Below, piece after piece: positions 52,601-59,960 of a stretch of 64,000 bases of DNA. The notes beneath the pieces are model-generated. The model was given only the letters and a program-made list of their open reading frames with translations, ran no database searches and was not told where the DNA came from. The stretch comes from Apostichopus japonicus (Eukaryota; Echinodermata; Holothuroidea; Aspidochirotida; Stichopodidae). Positions within the stretch are counted from its first letter, which is position 1. Each line of letters starts with the position of its first letter. The DNA is taken from the NCBI RefSeq assembly GCF_037975245.1, contig NC_092563.1, positions 4,285,001-4,349,000 on the forward strand, read 5' to 3'. The position numbers were made by a program, and so were the translations under genes.

Positions 52601-55600
52601 CTCTAGAATTGGCCTGCGTAACACCATGAGGCTATTTGTGTGTAAACACTTTGTGGAAATATGTTCATGTCTACAGTGGAGTTAATCATACAGCGTTCAC
52701 ACAAAGACCCTCATACAAGAAAAAAATATGATGCAGGCTTTGCTGACTAATTGGTAAAAAGAAGTCATTTTATAACCAGGGCAGTTCGATTATGTTATCT
52801 CAAGAAATTTTTCCATGATAGTGTGCTATACTGCAGACCTTTAAGGCCTGATTTAGAAGGCCAGCCACCTATTGCAAATACCTGATTTAGAGCGTCAGGC
52901 ACATTAAATGCCCGTCAATAATAAATAGTATGTTAATACTGGATACCCTTTAATCCAAGTTTTAAGAAGCTGAAGAGATCTCTGATCATTAAAGAAAAAC
53001 AGGGCTTTCATATAACCCTGTGTGCGCATAAAATTAACATACCCAGACTGGATAAGAGCCTAGTCCTCTTCGTCCTTTGACCTCTCTTACATTCATATTC
53101 AAAAGATGAATTATGTTTTCGTACTGGTGGAGATCCTCGGAGAGGTCATCTGTTGTCACAAGTAACGGTATGTGGTAGAGGCCAAGCGCATAGTAAGGGT
53201 TGATTAATAATTGGCCATCAGGAACTACAAAGATCAAAAAAGGAAACAACAGAATAATTGGATATTTAAAGCGAGCGTCAAAAGTATCACAGCCACACGG
53301 GTCGCGTTTTCCACAACCTGTACTGTATTGGTATGTACCATCAAACTGATAGAAATTCAATCAGACATAATTCACATGAATCATATAAACGAAAAAAAAA
53401 AACGAAAGAAAGAAAAAAAAAAGGATTCGCTTACGCAAGTCTTCAATCTGGATAACTTGGCTCAGAGTAGGATCAAAGTCTGGTGTTAAATCTAAAAATA
53501 TAAAAACAGTGATCGCAAAGAGTCATGATCACCAATCATGGTTAAAAAATTCTCCTCAAATTTGTTAATATCTAATTTATCCTTAGTAAAGAGAATAGAA
53601 AAATGTTTACACATGAAAGATTTATGACTGTTAGAAGAGGGGAAAAAATAAATGTACAAATCTGGTTTACACCTTTGTCTGATATCCTGCAGCCCCTTAT
53701 AACACTGTTCCTTTTTATTTGCTCATTTTAAAGCGCCTCTCAATACATGAGAACAAGTTTGAGGGACAACACCTCCGTGAGAGTACAAAACGAAGCGTTT
53801 CGTTTTAGCTGAAGTTTGTGGGCAATGATGGTGTTCTGCCAATAAAACCTTTCACCAAAACTGACATTTATCAGATTCATTGGTGGCATAGAACCATTCT
53901 AACTTACCTTCCTCACAAAGAACCCCTCCAAAGCCAATCTCACATTTGCAGACAAAATCACTCTGCAGTTCCTGACAGGTAGCTCCATTGAGGCAAGGCT
54001 CAGCCTCACAGCCACTGAAACCTAAGAGTTGAAGAGTTTCAAAATATATAAGGAAAACATGAAATTGAAATGAAATTGTCAGGGCCAACAATTCTGTAAA
54101 GATAATTGTATCGTTTTGTTGATGTTGTTTGCATTTTTTTGTTGTTGAGTGTTCAAAAATGTATAACCTTAATCTTATGAATATGTGCATATTTTAATAA
54201 AATATATACTATATACCAATTCTTTGCATGGACTCTCTACCCATCAAAATCTGATTTACTCGTTTGCTAAATTCTTATTCAAATTAACAAAACAATTAGT
54301 TTATAGCGATTATGCAGCGAGGAAGAAGAAGAAGAAGAGGGAGATAACATATCTCATCAAAATATGGACCACCAGGAAAAAAAAAAAAAAAACTTATGGA
54401 GGAGGTTGAATAGATTACATATTTATTTATAGCAACAAATGTCTCCTGAAAACTTTAATACGCATAATAAATGACCGTAAGTGTGGAGGATAAAACTTCT
54501 ATAACTTTTTAACAACCTTTTGCAAACTCCATGGTGTATTATCTTTAGTCTACATCCACTTACCTGCCGTAGTGGTAGCTTCTGTTGTTGTCATGTCTGT
54601 GGTCATTTCTTCTGTCGTCGTGGCAACAACAGTTGTGGTTGGTTCTACTGTGGTTTCATCAGTTGTAGCTGTAGGAATATAAGTTATGTAAACAAATAAT
54701 TTCACTTATCTCTAAGAAAAGAATGTGAAATAAAAAACATACACAGGATACAAATATAATGTAAGATCATTTTAATATTTATTCCCTTTTTTTTTTTACA
54801 AAACGTCATATCATCATACCATGAGCTTTTGGAATTTTCTATTTACCTTCTTTTTTTTTCTTCTTTTATTTTGAAGAGGAGGATGAGGGGAAATTGGAGA
54901 GATTTTTGAAATCTGCACACTTTCAAAATTGATGAATAAAAAATCTTCCTTAATCTTTGGTATAGGTGAACTTTCAAAATAACATTAATTGAATCACAAA
55001 TTTACATTGTGGGATTTTTCTGCTGGTATCTGGCACTTCTTTCTCCAAGTTTCAAAGTTAGGAATGGAAAAGGCCCGTTGGTTAAGGGATACCGTACTGA
55101 TTAAGGACTTAACTAGATTAACAGTACACAAGTGATACTGAAGACACAAACCTATTGTAGTGACACCAATGGTTGTGGTCACATCTTCAGTAGTGGTCAT
55201 ATCAGTTGTGACTGAAAAATAAAAATTCCCAATACAAAACTTGGGGGTTAATTATCAATTTTGTTCATGTTAAACTGGAAAGTAACTTTTAATTTTACAA
55301 AACAAATTCAGTTTTACCACTCACTGTAAACATTTTATTGATAAAATATGATTTTACAAACACGAAATGCGCAATTCTAATGCCTTGCCAGTGAATGTGT
55401 CTTAGTATTCAAACCTTCTATAAACCTTTATACGGCTTTGGCATACAGGTAAAATCATAACAATAAAAAATATAATCTTTCCTAGAGTTTACGACAAGAT
55501 GAGAAGGGATACGATGTCTCATATTTGCCAAAAATATGCTAACTTAATATGCACTTCTTAATGTCACCTGATAATCTACTGAGGCTGTTTCTCTTTATCT

Positions 55601-58600
55601 CTTTTGTAAAAATATAAGAAACAATTAGCATACCTCTCACATAATCCAAATTATCAATTTCACAGATGAAATATTTCGTATCGTTGCATACAAATGGAGA
55701 CCAAAAGAAGTTGTTGATGCGATCCATAGCAAAGCAGATATTGGAAGCATTCAAAGAATACGGAGGCTGGGCTGCTAGCTGATTGAGGTAAGTGCCCGTC
55801 GATCCTGACACATGAAAGGTCCTATTGCCACTGCGATAAGACAGTCCGATCCAATAATCGTTAAAGCCAGCAACATGCGCAGCCAAAAACTCTTGCTCCT
55901 GAGAGCTTTCTATAGTCACCAGGTAGCCATTGTAGGTGACATGACAATATCTTCGAGCCATCGTCACATTTCTCTTGGTATTTGCGACTACGTAACAAGA
56001 TGACTTGAAAGTGATGACTTCTGGAAATGTTGCACAAGATATGCCATCTGTTATGAGAGGGGTAGCAGTGGTCAATCCAGGGCTGGTATCAGCTTGTGAA
56101 GTGGATGGGGTGTCCGTTGTCTGTGGGCCAGTTGTGCTAGTTTGGTTTGTAGTCGTCATCATGGATGTTGTAACTGGTTTTGTTGATATGTTTGTAGTCA
56201 TTTGCTCTGTGGTGGTGACGTCTGTTGTACCTCCTGAGGTAACCGCCTCTGTTGAAGTCTGACCTATTGTTGTCATCTTTGTGGTCAGCATTTCTGTTGT
56301 AGATGGGCCTTTGGTCGTCACCTTTGTAGTCGCTGCTTCTGTTGTTGTCATCTTTGTTGTTGGATCTGTTGTCATTTGTTTTGTAGTCCACATCTCTGTT
56401 GTAGCTGGATCTGTCATTGTCAACATTGTAGTCACAGCCTCTGTTGTAGTTGGATCTGTCGTTGTCAACATTGTAGTCACAGCCTCTGTTGTGGTTGGGT
56501 CTGTTGTTGTAATCATTGTAGTCACAGCCTCTGTTGTAGTTGGATCTGTCGTTGTCAACATTGTAGTCACAGCCTCTGTTGTGGTTGGGTCTGTTGTTGT
56601 AATCATTGTAGTCACAGCCTCGGTTGTAGTTGGGTCTGTTGTTGTAATCATTGTAGTCACAGCCTCTGTTGTGGTTGGGTCTGTTGTTGTAATCATTGTA
56701 GTCACAGCCTCGGTTGTGGTTGGGTCTGTTGTTGTAATCATTGTGGTCACAGCCTCTGTTGTGGTTGGGTCTGTTGTTGTAATCATTGTAGTCACAGCCT
56801 CGGTTGTGGTTGGGTCTGTTGTTGTAATCATTGTAGTCACAGCCTCTGTTGTGGTTGGGTCTGTTGTTGTAATCATTGTAGTCACAGCCTCTGTTGTGGT
56901 TGGGTCTGTTGTTGTAATCATTGTAGTCACAGCCTCGGTTGTGGTTGGGTCTGTTGTTGTAATCATTGTAGTCTCAGACTCTGTTGTAGTTGGATTAACT
57001 GTTGTAGCTGGAAGAGGAATTTAAAGAGTGTATGTACTAATTCATATCTGGCTCTTATCCCAGAGTTCCTACATAGACTATTAAGATGCTGCATTTGTGC
57101 ATTTACACATAATCAATGAAGAATAATGGTTCAAGACCCGTGTACTGACAAATGCCGTTTAAAATATATTCCATGTTTTTAATTGCCATTTTAGAATGAT
57201 TTAAAAAAAAAGACACATCCAATAACACCGCTAGATTTAGTCAAGCTTATCTTCAATTGGTAAATAGTTATTCGAATTAAGGTTCCTACCTGGCAATGAG
57301 GTAAGTTAGCAAGGCAATGAATACAGCAATGAACTACCTTATTTAATATCATCATACCACATCATTACATCTCCATTGTTTTGTCAACCATCTTGATAAC
57401 ACATACATCAACCGTGTAAGTTTAAAGCTAGACTTCTGCATGTAGTGTGCAAACTGAATACAACAAACCATTTTAACTAGAGCAGTCCAATACGACGTGT
57501 ATCGCATGATTTTAGTGCAAATATATATTTTAAGACTATTCGACACGGTTAAGGATCAATGTCATGAAGGGCTTGTATAGATCCGATGGAACAGATGACT
57601 TACAGTTCCTGATGATGTCACATGGTCTGAAACTAAAACAAATTCTAAATGCTACATTTCTTGACCGAGCAGTTCTGCATGGCCAATTTGCCGTTCCACT
57701 GACACAGAAGACAAGATGCGGTTGCATAGCCTCAAAACCGCATGGCTAGGCTTTCAGAGGTCCCCTGGTTCAAGAGGGAGAAGCTGGCTGGGAGGGGGAG
57801 GCTCTACACCCTCAATTCATCTAAACTGCACTTAGCACCAGGCCGGTTTGCGGGGAAAGTAGTTTTGTTTGGGTTAAAGGGGGGGCGGGGGGTTCTTTAG
57901 TCATACTTTTGAGAGGATAGTAAACTTACTTGGTCCCATAGTGCTCACAGGGTCATCACCAATGCACCCACCGTGGAAACAGTTCTCTCCGACATTAGTA
58001 CAATCGGCATCACTTGCACATCGACATCTTCCAACCTCACAATACCCGTAAACGCAATCACCATCAGAGTAACATTCGTATGTGATCGCTGTCAAAACAT
58101 TAAATGCGTAATTAATACGTAGCACTTGCATGTGCTCTCTTAGAGCTGTTGGTCACAGAGGGGGTGGAGCGGAGTGGGGTTGGGTTGGGTGGGGGTAAGA
58201 AGGGAACCGTACACTATACAATATATCTTTTCAATTGCCATGGAGAATGTGCAACTTACAGTATTCCTAGACATTTTGGGGAGTGTTCAGTTACCAAATT
58301 TGAATGTCTCTGCAAGGATAAATGCTTCAAGGGAGGACAAAAAACATTGACCCTGGTGACCCTTATTTGATATTCATATTAAGGGAGCTATATTCACTGG
58401 TGATCCCTAAATAAAATGCAGACGTTTGCTGAGGTGCCTTAAATTCAATATTTGGAATTGGGAATCTAAACTATTTCTTAGTCTAATTGATCACTTTCAA
58501 GAAAACAAAAATTTTTGTTATTTAAATTATTCATGAAATGGTAAACAATATCTAAGCCATTTCATGAATAATGTCATCATAATATACAAGATGCATGGTC

Positions 58601-59960
58601 ATAAACAAATGGAAACTAAGGTAACATTAATGAAGACAAATAGGATTAAAGCAAGCAAGTATAATCAGTAGTCAATATTTCATGAATTCCTTTTCTCTAC
58701 ACCCACCCACCCCCCCCCCCCCTTCAAAAAAAAAACTAAATTGATTTTCAGATTTATACGTAAACTCTGAACTTGCCAAATTATTAAAAACACATGTCCT
58801 CATTTCTTTCTGGTTTTAGAGAACTAAAAATCTTGCAAATCGTTTTGAAAAGCATATTTTTTGGGTGTCTGCCCCAGCAAATTATTTCTGAGGCACAAAG
58901 GTGGCAGAGCCAAGGCACATTGGGAACATGTGGACATGTTCCCCTTTTTGGTGAAAAAGTACATTTCCTTCCATTTTTTTAGACTATCATTGCCTTTTCT
59001 GTTATTTAAATAGTGTCTTTTAAATTTTGTTGGAAAAATTAAACAAGTATGAATTCAGTTTACTTTTGTTGAAAAAAAAGTAATTAGGAACTGGACAAAA
59101 TGTGTAGATCCATTTAGCTGCCTAGTTTTGAGGCATCTTTGAGCTTTGCCATCTAAAATCAAAGACACACGCTCCTTTATGGCCCCAAGAAAATACGGCT
59201 CCAAGTATACTCCCCTCCCCCACCCAACCCCTCCAGATTAAACCCGCTTCCACTGCCCCTGAAAATTGGGGAGGTGCTGTATTAAATTAGGGAACAAAAG
59301 TCTCAGTGGCTGTAAAATGCTTGTTGAAGTTTAAACAATAGTGACCGTTAACTTGGTTTACTAGCATATTTTGACAAAAAAACTATAGCATATAATCCAT
59401 GTCCTTTAAGGTATCAATAATGGAGAATAATATACTACACTCAACAATTTTTGTGAAGCAATTATTCCCTGATTTGCAAGGGAATATATACTTACGCCTC
59501 TCACAGTAAACTGGCTTTGTGTAAGCACTATCGGCTCGACAAGCTATAAAAGATGTTGAGCCGTCGTCCTCGAAGGTAGTGCAAAGACCGATGCAGTTGA
59601 CAGCGCAGGTCTGTACCTTCAGCTCTGCCCAAGAAGGTGTGCCGACGTACCTGACGGTAGACGAACTCCAACCATCCCAGAAACACTGTGATGTACCGTC
59701 TTCATTTATGATACCGGTGCAAGAGCCGTACATAAAACACTTGTACCCAGTTTCACCGTACCGGTCCATGTGAAGTTGGTTTAGGAAATCCAGTTCTGAC
59801 CGAGAACCAATATGAGGGAGTCTGTATCCGTTGTCTTGACAGTGAGCTGTGCCGTCCTCGAGACCAGCCAAAGCCCCACTCGATTCGGCCTCAGCTTGAG
59901 TAAGGAGTTCATAGCAACTCTTATCTTCAAAATTTCTTTCTGCAGTTGTACACTGTTGTA
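22631..59960 (-). CDS. Adhesion GPCR with two CTLDs, mucin stalk, EGF, five LamG-like units, GAIN/GPS and 7TM
   Basis: At least 44 minus-strand exons join with consistent phases into about 2,560 codons, from 59960 to a stop at 22631. Domain order: divergent CTLD, Cys-rich module, Thr-rich stalk plus second CTLD, two short Thr-rich exons, EGF, five LamG/pentraxin-like units, GAIN subdomains A and B with a complete GPS (C-x-F-W-N-F ... [12 protein letters not shown]), seven hydrophobic helices and a tail of about 40 residues. The GPS and the helices with [13 protein letters not shown] in extracellular loop 2 identify family B2 (adhesion). Such receptors self-cleave at HL|T and keep both fragments associated at the plasma membrane; the freed Thr-led segment is the tethered agonist. 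The lectin-like and LamG modules suggest glycan or matrix ligands, which is inference. The signal peptide exon was not identified with confidence. Confidence 0.93.
22787..23553 (-). CDS. GPCR cytoplasmic tail exons
   Basis: Exons 23488-23553 ([20 protein letters not shown]...) and 22787-22826 ([13 protein letters not shown]). Both have clean acceptors and GTAAGT donors. The tail is short, acidic and ends in a PPRP motif that could serve as an SH3/WW-type docking site; that is inference. The intron between them is filled by an AT-rich minisatellite. Confidence 0.75.
22960..23455. repeat. AT-rich minisatellite in a GPCR tail intron
   Basis: About twenty imperfect copies of a roughly 22-base word of the type CTACATATTTTGTGTTC, alternating with TATATATTTTGCATTC and CTACATATAATGTAGTT variants. 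A higher-order pattern of two to three units repeats itself, for example near 23040, 23090, 23220 and 23340. Confidence 0.9.
24053..24508 (-). CDS. GPCR exons for TM6 and TM7
   Basis: Exon 24382-24508 encodes [20 protein letters not shown] (TM6), a loop GLYGEAIW and the first half of TM7 ([12 protein letters not shown]). Exon 24053-24094 completes TM7 with [14 protein letters not shown]. The Leu/Val-rich end and short loop are typical of adhesion GPCRs. Confidence 0.9.
24577..24858 (-). mobile_element. tRNA-derived SINE, full-length-looking copy
   Basis: Minus orientation. The head at 24792-24858 folds as a tRNA: GGAGTG pairs with CACTCC as the acceptor stem, an A-box-like TGAGCTCAGTGG is present and a B-box-like GAGTTCGAGTC sits near its 3' side. 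The body is shared with the copy at 16713-16897, and the tail is an ATGT/CATA microsatellite at 24577-24630. It lies in the intron between the TM5 and TM6 exons. Confidence 0.88.
25050..25926 (-). CDS. GPCR exons for TM4, extracellular loop 2 and TM5
   Basis: Exons 25854-25926 ([16 protein letters not shown]4), 25446-25512 ([20 protein letters not shown], loop 2 with the conserved Cys, and the start of TM5) and 25050-25129 ([20 protein letters not shown], the rest of TM5 and intracellular loop 3). The C-x-L-S ... W-A-F pattern is the adhesion/secretin loop 2 signature. Confidence 0.9.
26640..26817 (-). CDS. GPCR exon for TM3
   Basis: 59 codons plus one base, starting [20 protein letters not shown]. 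The Cys near the start is the partner of the loop 2 Cys. After TM3 a charged loop ([20 protein letters not shown]) leads to GWG at the start of TM4, as is usual for the family. Confidence 0.9.
27541..27643 (-). CDS. GPCR exon for TM2
   Basis: Encodes [20 protein letters not shown] followed by a hydrophobic [11 protein letters not shown]. The L-x-x-x-R-x-x-I-H-x-x arrangement is the intracellular loop 1/TM2 signature of class B receptors. Confidence 0.9.
27855..27958 (-). CDS. GPCR exon for TM1
   Basis: Encodes [19 protein letters not shown], then [14 protein letters not shown], a single hydrophobic helix with basic residues at its cytoplasmic end. The acceptor is TTTACAAG and the donor ACAG|GTACC; phases fit both neighbours. 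Confidence 0.88.
27990..28640. repeat. About 52-bp minisatellite in the GPS-TM1 intron
   Basis: Thirteen or so copies of a unit containing GCTGTAGATATCTGCAACGA, TGATGGTGAATACGC and ATTAACAGTATCACAAT. Some units are shortened to about 33 bases by internal deletion. Apparent open frames here are repeat translations. Confidence 0.95.
28880..29006 (-). CDS. GPCR exon with GPS core and tethered agonist
   Basis: Encodes [35 protein letters not shown] and SSSIIPI. Both Cys of the C-x-C pair, the HL|T autoproteolysis site and the hydrophobic segment after Thr are intact, so self-cleavage is predicted. In known adhesion GPCRs the segment starting at Thr is the Stachel agonist. Confidence 0.95.
29084..29246. 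mobile_element. Small inverted-repeat element
   Basis: ATTCTGACCGAGGAC at 29086-29100 is mirrored by GTCCTCGGTCTGAAT at 29230-29244 with one mismatch. Inner CCGAGGAC-like words and GAATTC occur again around 29150. It is probably a MITE of about 160 bp; target duplication unclear. Confidence 0.55.
29603..29655 (-). CDS. GPCR exon with first GPS cysteine
   Basis: Encodes [17 protein letters not shown]. The C-x-F-W-N-F motif is the opening of the GPS. It joins the next exon in phase 2, giving an Asn codon. Confidence 0.93.
29758..30937. mobile_element. Non-autonomous hAT-like transposon, 1,180 bp
   Basis: Both ends begin CAGGGCTCGAA. The 8 bases outside are identical, ATATAACT at 29750-29757 and 30938-30945. 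Subterminal regions are GGCC-rich with repeated GGCCTTG/GGCCAGT words on both sides. An internal 144-codon frame on the plus strand shows no transposase motif. It lies in the intron between GAIN exons of the GPCR. Confidence 0.92.
31253..31350 (-). repeat. 49-bp tandem duplication of an exon end and its splice donor
   Basis: The words TTACCTGCTGGTGAGTTCTT, AGAGT(G/A)ATGATTACTGGG and TTGTA appear twice, offset by 49 bases and differing at one position within them. One copy is coding and the other is intronic, unless the second donor is used. Confidence 0.93.
31302..31425 (-). CDS. GPCR GAIN-B exon with duplicated donor
   Basis: Encodes [20 protein letters not shown], then [21 protein letters not shown], the classic GAIN-B strand pattern. 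The exon end and donor (GCAG|GTAAAT) are repeated 49 bases further on at 31253. Only the first donor (31302) keeps phase 0 for the next exon. Confidence 0.9.
32041..33287 (-). CDS. GPCR GAIN exons upstream of the NSRIISLAI strand
   Basis: Exon 33120-33287 encodes [20 protein letters not shown] and, further on, [19 protein letters not shown]. Exon 32041-32113 encodes [20 protein letters not shown]. The I-x-L-P-x-x-L pattern and the following VF-strand are the usual GAIN-B start. Several N-x-T/S glycosylation sites occur. Confidence 0.88.
32650..32890. repeat. Minisatellite of ATGCCCCTCATACAAAGACTC type
   Basis: About ten variable copies of ATGCCCCTCATACAAA, alternating with GACTCATACAA, units 20-33 bases. 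It lies in the intron between two GAIN exons. Confidence 0.85.
34136..36370 (-). CDS. GPCR linker and GAIN subdomain A exons
   Basis: Exons 36255-36370 ([20 protein letters not shown], then [19 protein letters not shown]), 35545-35733 ([20 protein letters not shown] and further helices), 34656-34724 ([20 protein letters not shown]) and 34136-34259 ([20 protein letters not shown]). The amphipathic helices containing SxLLEDD and LENL match the helical GAIN-A fold. No hormone-receptor domain with a full Cys set is seen; the first exon has only two Cys. Confidence 0.85.
34262..34520. repeat. AAATA/AAACA-rich low-complexity tract
   Basis: A run of AAATAAAC, AAATAAAT and ACAAACAA words on the plus strand in the intron after exon 34656-34724. 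A long Leu/Ile/Tyr-rich minus-strand frame is only its translation. Confidence 0.85.
37230..39813 (-). CDS. GPCR LamG/pentraxin-like unit 5
   Basis: Exons 39646-39813 ([15 protein letters not shown] start), 39026-39167 ([20 protein letters not shown]), 38197-38393 ([20 protein letters not shown]) and 37230-37436 ([19 protein letters not shown]). The Cys-x6-Cys loop followed by G-L-T-I-S-L-W, the W-x-x-x-A-L-x-W strand and the closing F-D-D-V-A-I-W are hallmarks of LamG/pentraxin-type jelly rolls. Unit edges are phase 1. Confidence 0.88.
40559..42799 (-). CDS. GPCR LamG/pentraxin-like unit 4
   Basis: Exons 42491-42799 ([13 protein letters not shown] start, then [20 protein letters not shown]), 41117-41307 ([20 protein letters not shown]) and 40559-40724 ([17 protein letters not shown]). 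Here the first two parts of the unit are fused in a single exon, unlike units 2, 3 and 5. Confidence 0.87.
40812..41095. repeat. Dispersed repeat, copy A
   Basis: Inverted relative to copy B at 52501-52845. Shared blocks include TTTACCAATTAGTC, GAGGGTCTTTGTGTGAACGC, TGTAGACATGAACATATTTCC and CTATAATTGGAGCCAATAAA. It lies in the intron after unit 4's middle exon and lost one terminal segment relative to copy B. Confidence 0.85.
41520..42440. repeat. About 135-145-bp tandem repeat, interrupted
   Basis: CATAATCCATCAGCTAATAT followed by TGATGAT recurs near 41641, 41786, 41922 and 42056, and again near 42400 after an insertion. Units also share CAATCAGCAATAATCAATAG and GAATGATGATCTTG. Confidence 0.9.
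42085..42390. mobile_element. Transposon fragment inside the tandem repeat
   Basis: Starts CAGTGGCGGAGCG with a G/C-rich mirror GGGGGCGGATGCCCCCC and continues with AAGGCCCAGAAAGTTCATTT, CCCGCGATCTAGGG and TCTGTACGCTG, words also found twice in the hAT-like element at 48139-49393. No terminal match is visible at its right end, so it appears truncated. Confidence 0.6.
43713..46017 (-). CDS. GPCR LamG/pentraxin-like unit 3
   Basis: Exons 45835-46017 ([19 protein letters not shown] start), 45075-45210 ([20 protein letters not shown]), 44260-44359 ([20 protein letters not shown]) and 43713-43959 ([20 protein letters not shown], closing with KIHSIAAWD). All four junctions are phase-consistent. 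The unit has the same Cys-loop and W-x-N-L-V-V-T-W strand as its neighbours. Confidence 0.87.
46522..50008 (-). CDS. GPCR LamG/pentraxin-like unit 2
   Basis: Exons 49790-50008 ([20 protein letters not shown], ending DQWLQLG), 47650-47877 ([20 protein letters not shown]) and 46522-46773 ([20 protein letters not shown], closing VAEVAVW). The first exon must start at 50008: the alternative AG eight bases downstream would give an immediate stop. Confidence 0.9.
47583..47610. repeat. Poly-A tract of about 26 bases
   Basis: An uninterrupted A run beside the 3' end of the intron-exon boundary region of unit 2. It could be a retrotransposon tail, but nothing recognisable precedes it. Confidence 0.9.
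48139..49393. mobile_element. Non-autonomous hAT-like transposon, 1,255 bp
   Basis: Ends CATGGGCGGCGATC and, on the other strand, CAGGGGCGGCGATC, flanked by a perfect 8-bp duplication CCATTGTG at 48131-48138 and 49394-49401. Subterminal CCCCCCCAATATTT words occur near both ends. Two direct internal copies share words such as AAATTTTCTT and ATGGTGGCGCT (about 48310-48420 and 49225-49330). No transposase frame is present. It lies in the intron between the first two exons of LamG unit 2. Confidence 0.9.
50778..53224 (-). CDS. GPCR LamG/pentraxin-like unit 1
   Basis: Exons 53043-53224 ([20 protein letters not shown] start), 52025-52244 ([20 protein letters not shown] followed by [11 protein letters not shown]) and 50778-51038 ([20 protein letters not shown], closing [11 protein letters not shown]). 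The Cys loop is shortened to C-F-D-D-C. It is the most divergent unit and its first exon is longer than in the others. Confidence 0.82.
52501..52845. repeat. Dispersed repeat, copy B, with inverted TTAA-flanked ends
   Basis: CTTAAAGGTCTGC at 52501-52513 is mirrored by GCAGACCTTTAAG at 52833-52845. TTAA sits at both edges, as in piggyBac-type target sites, but the terminal bases are not canonical for that family, so the class stays open. It is related in inverted orientation to copy A at 40812-41095. Confidence 0.75.
53435..54021 (-). CDS. GPCR EGF-like exon and linker exon
   Basis: Exon 53908-54021 encodes a complete six-Cys EGF domain: [32 protein letters not shown]. Exon 53435-53491 encodes a short acidic linker [19 protein letters not shown]. 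No Ca-binding D-x-N/D-E motif precedes the first Cys. Both junctions are phase 1. Confidence 0.93.
54564..55211 (-). CDS. GPCR short Thr-rich stalk exons
   Basis: Exons 55152-55211 ([20 protein letters not shown]) and 54564-54668 ([20 protein letters not shown], then [13 protein letters not shown]). They continue the mucin-like composition of the large repeat exon on the other side of the CTLD, so the CTLD is flanked by O-glycosylation-prone stalks. Confidence 0.85.
55634..57007 (-). CDS. GPCR large exon: mucin repeat stalk plus second CTLD
   Basis: A single 1,374-base exon. The first part encodes about 12 near-identical 15-residue repeats ([16 protein letters not shown]), then decayed Thr-rich sequence, then a CTLD starting [17 protein letters not shown]. 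The CTLD has the WIGL core motif and ends [19 protein letters not shown]. The canonical Ca-dependent sugar motifs (EPN/QPD and WND) are not visible: the WND position reads W-S-P. Sugar binding, if any, is likely non-canonical. The stalk is expected to be heavily O-glycosylated. Confidence 0.92.
56382..56980 (-). repeat. Coding 45-bp minisatellite (VNTR)
   Basis: Twelve in-frame 45-bp units plus a degenerate one; most units differ only at a few silent or Ile/Leu positions. The near identity at silent sites points to recent unequal exchange or gene conversion. Long open frames on the plus strand (Val- or Cys-rich) are mirror artefacts of this repeat. Confidence 0.95.
57930..58088 (-). CDS. GPCR Cys-rich module
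   Basis: Encodes [20 protein letters not shown], then [20 protein letters not shown] and [12 protein letters not shown]. Nine Cys in about 40 residues with a C-x-S-D-x-D-C pattern occurring twice resemble EB-like or EGF-like small modules; the family is not certain. Phase 1 on both sides. Confidence 0.85.
59496..59960 (-). CDS. GPCR N-terminal divergent CTLD exon
   Basis: 155 codons in one exon. It starts [19 protein letters not shown] and continues with [25 protein letters not shown], matching the CTLD first half (C-x-x-x-G-x-x-L-x-x-I-x-S-x-x-E-x-x-F). The second half has a W-D-G-W segment and extra Cys ([17 protein letters not shown]), and ends PVYCERR. There is no WIGL and no EPN/WND motif, so I call it CTLD-like. 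A phase-1 upstream exon is required. Confidence 0.8.

Noticed and set aside
56281-57119. Two 247-codon open frames on the plus strand, one Val-rich and one Cys/His-rich
   Set aside because: They are mirror translations of the 45-bp mucin repeat on the minus strand, with no splice support or independent domain.
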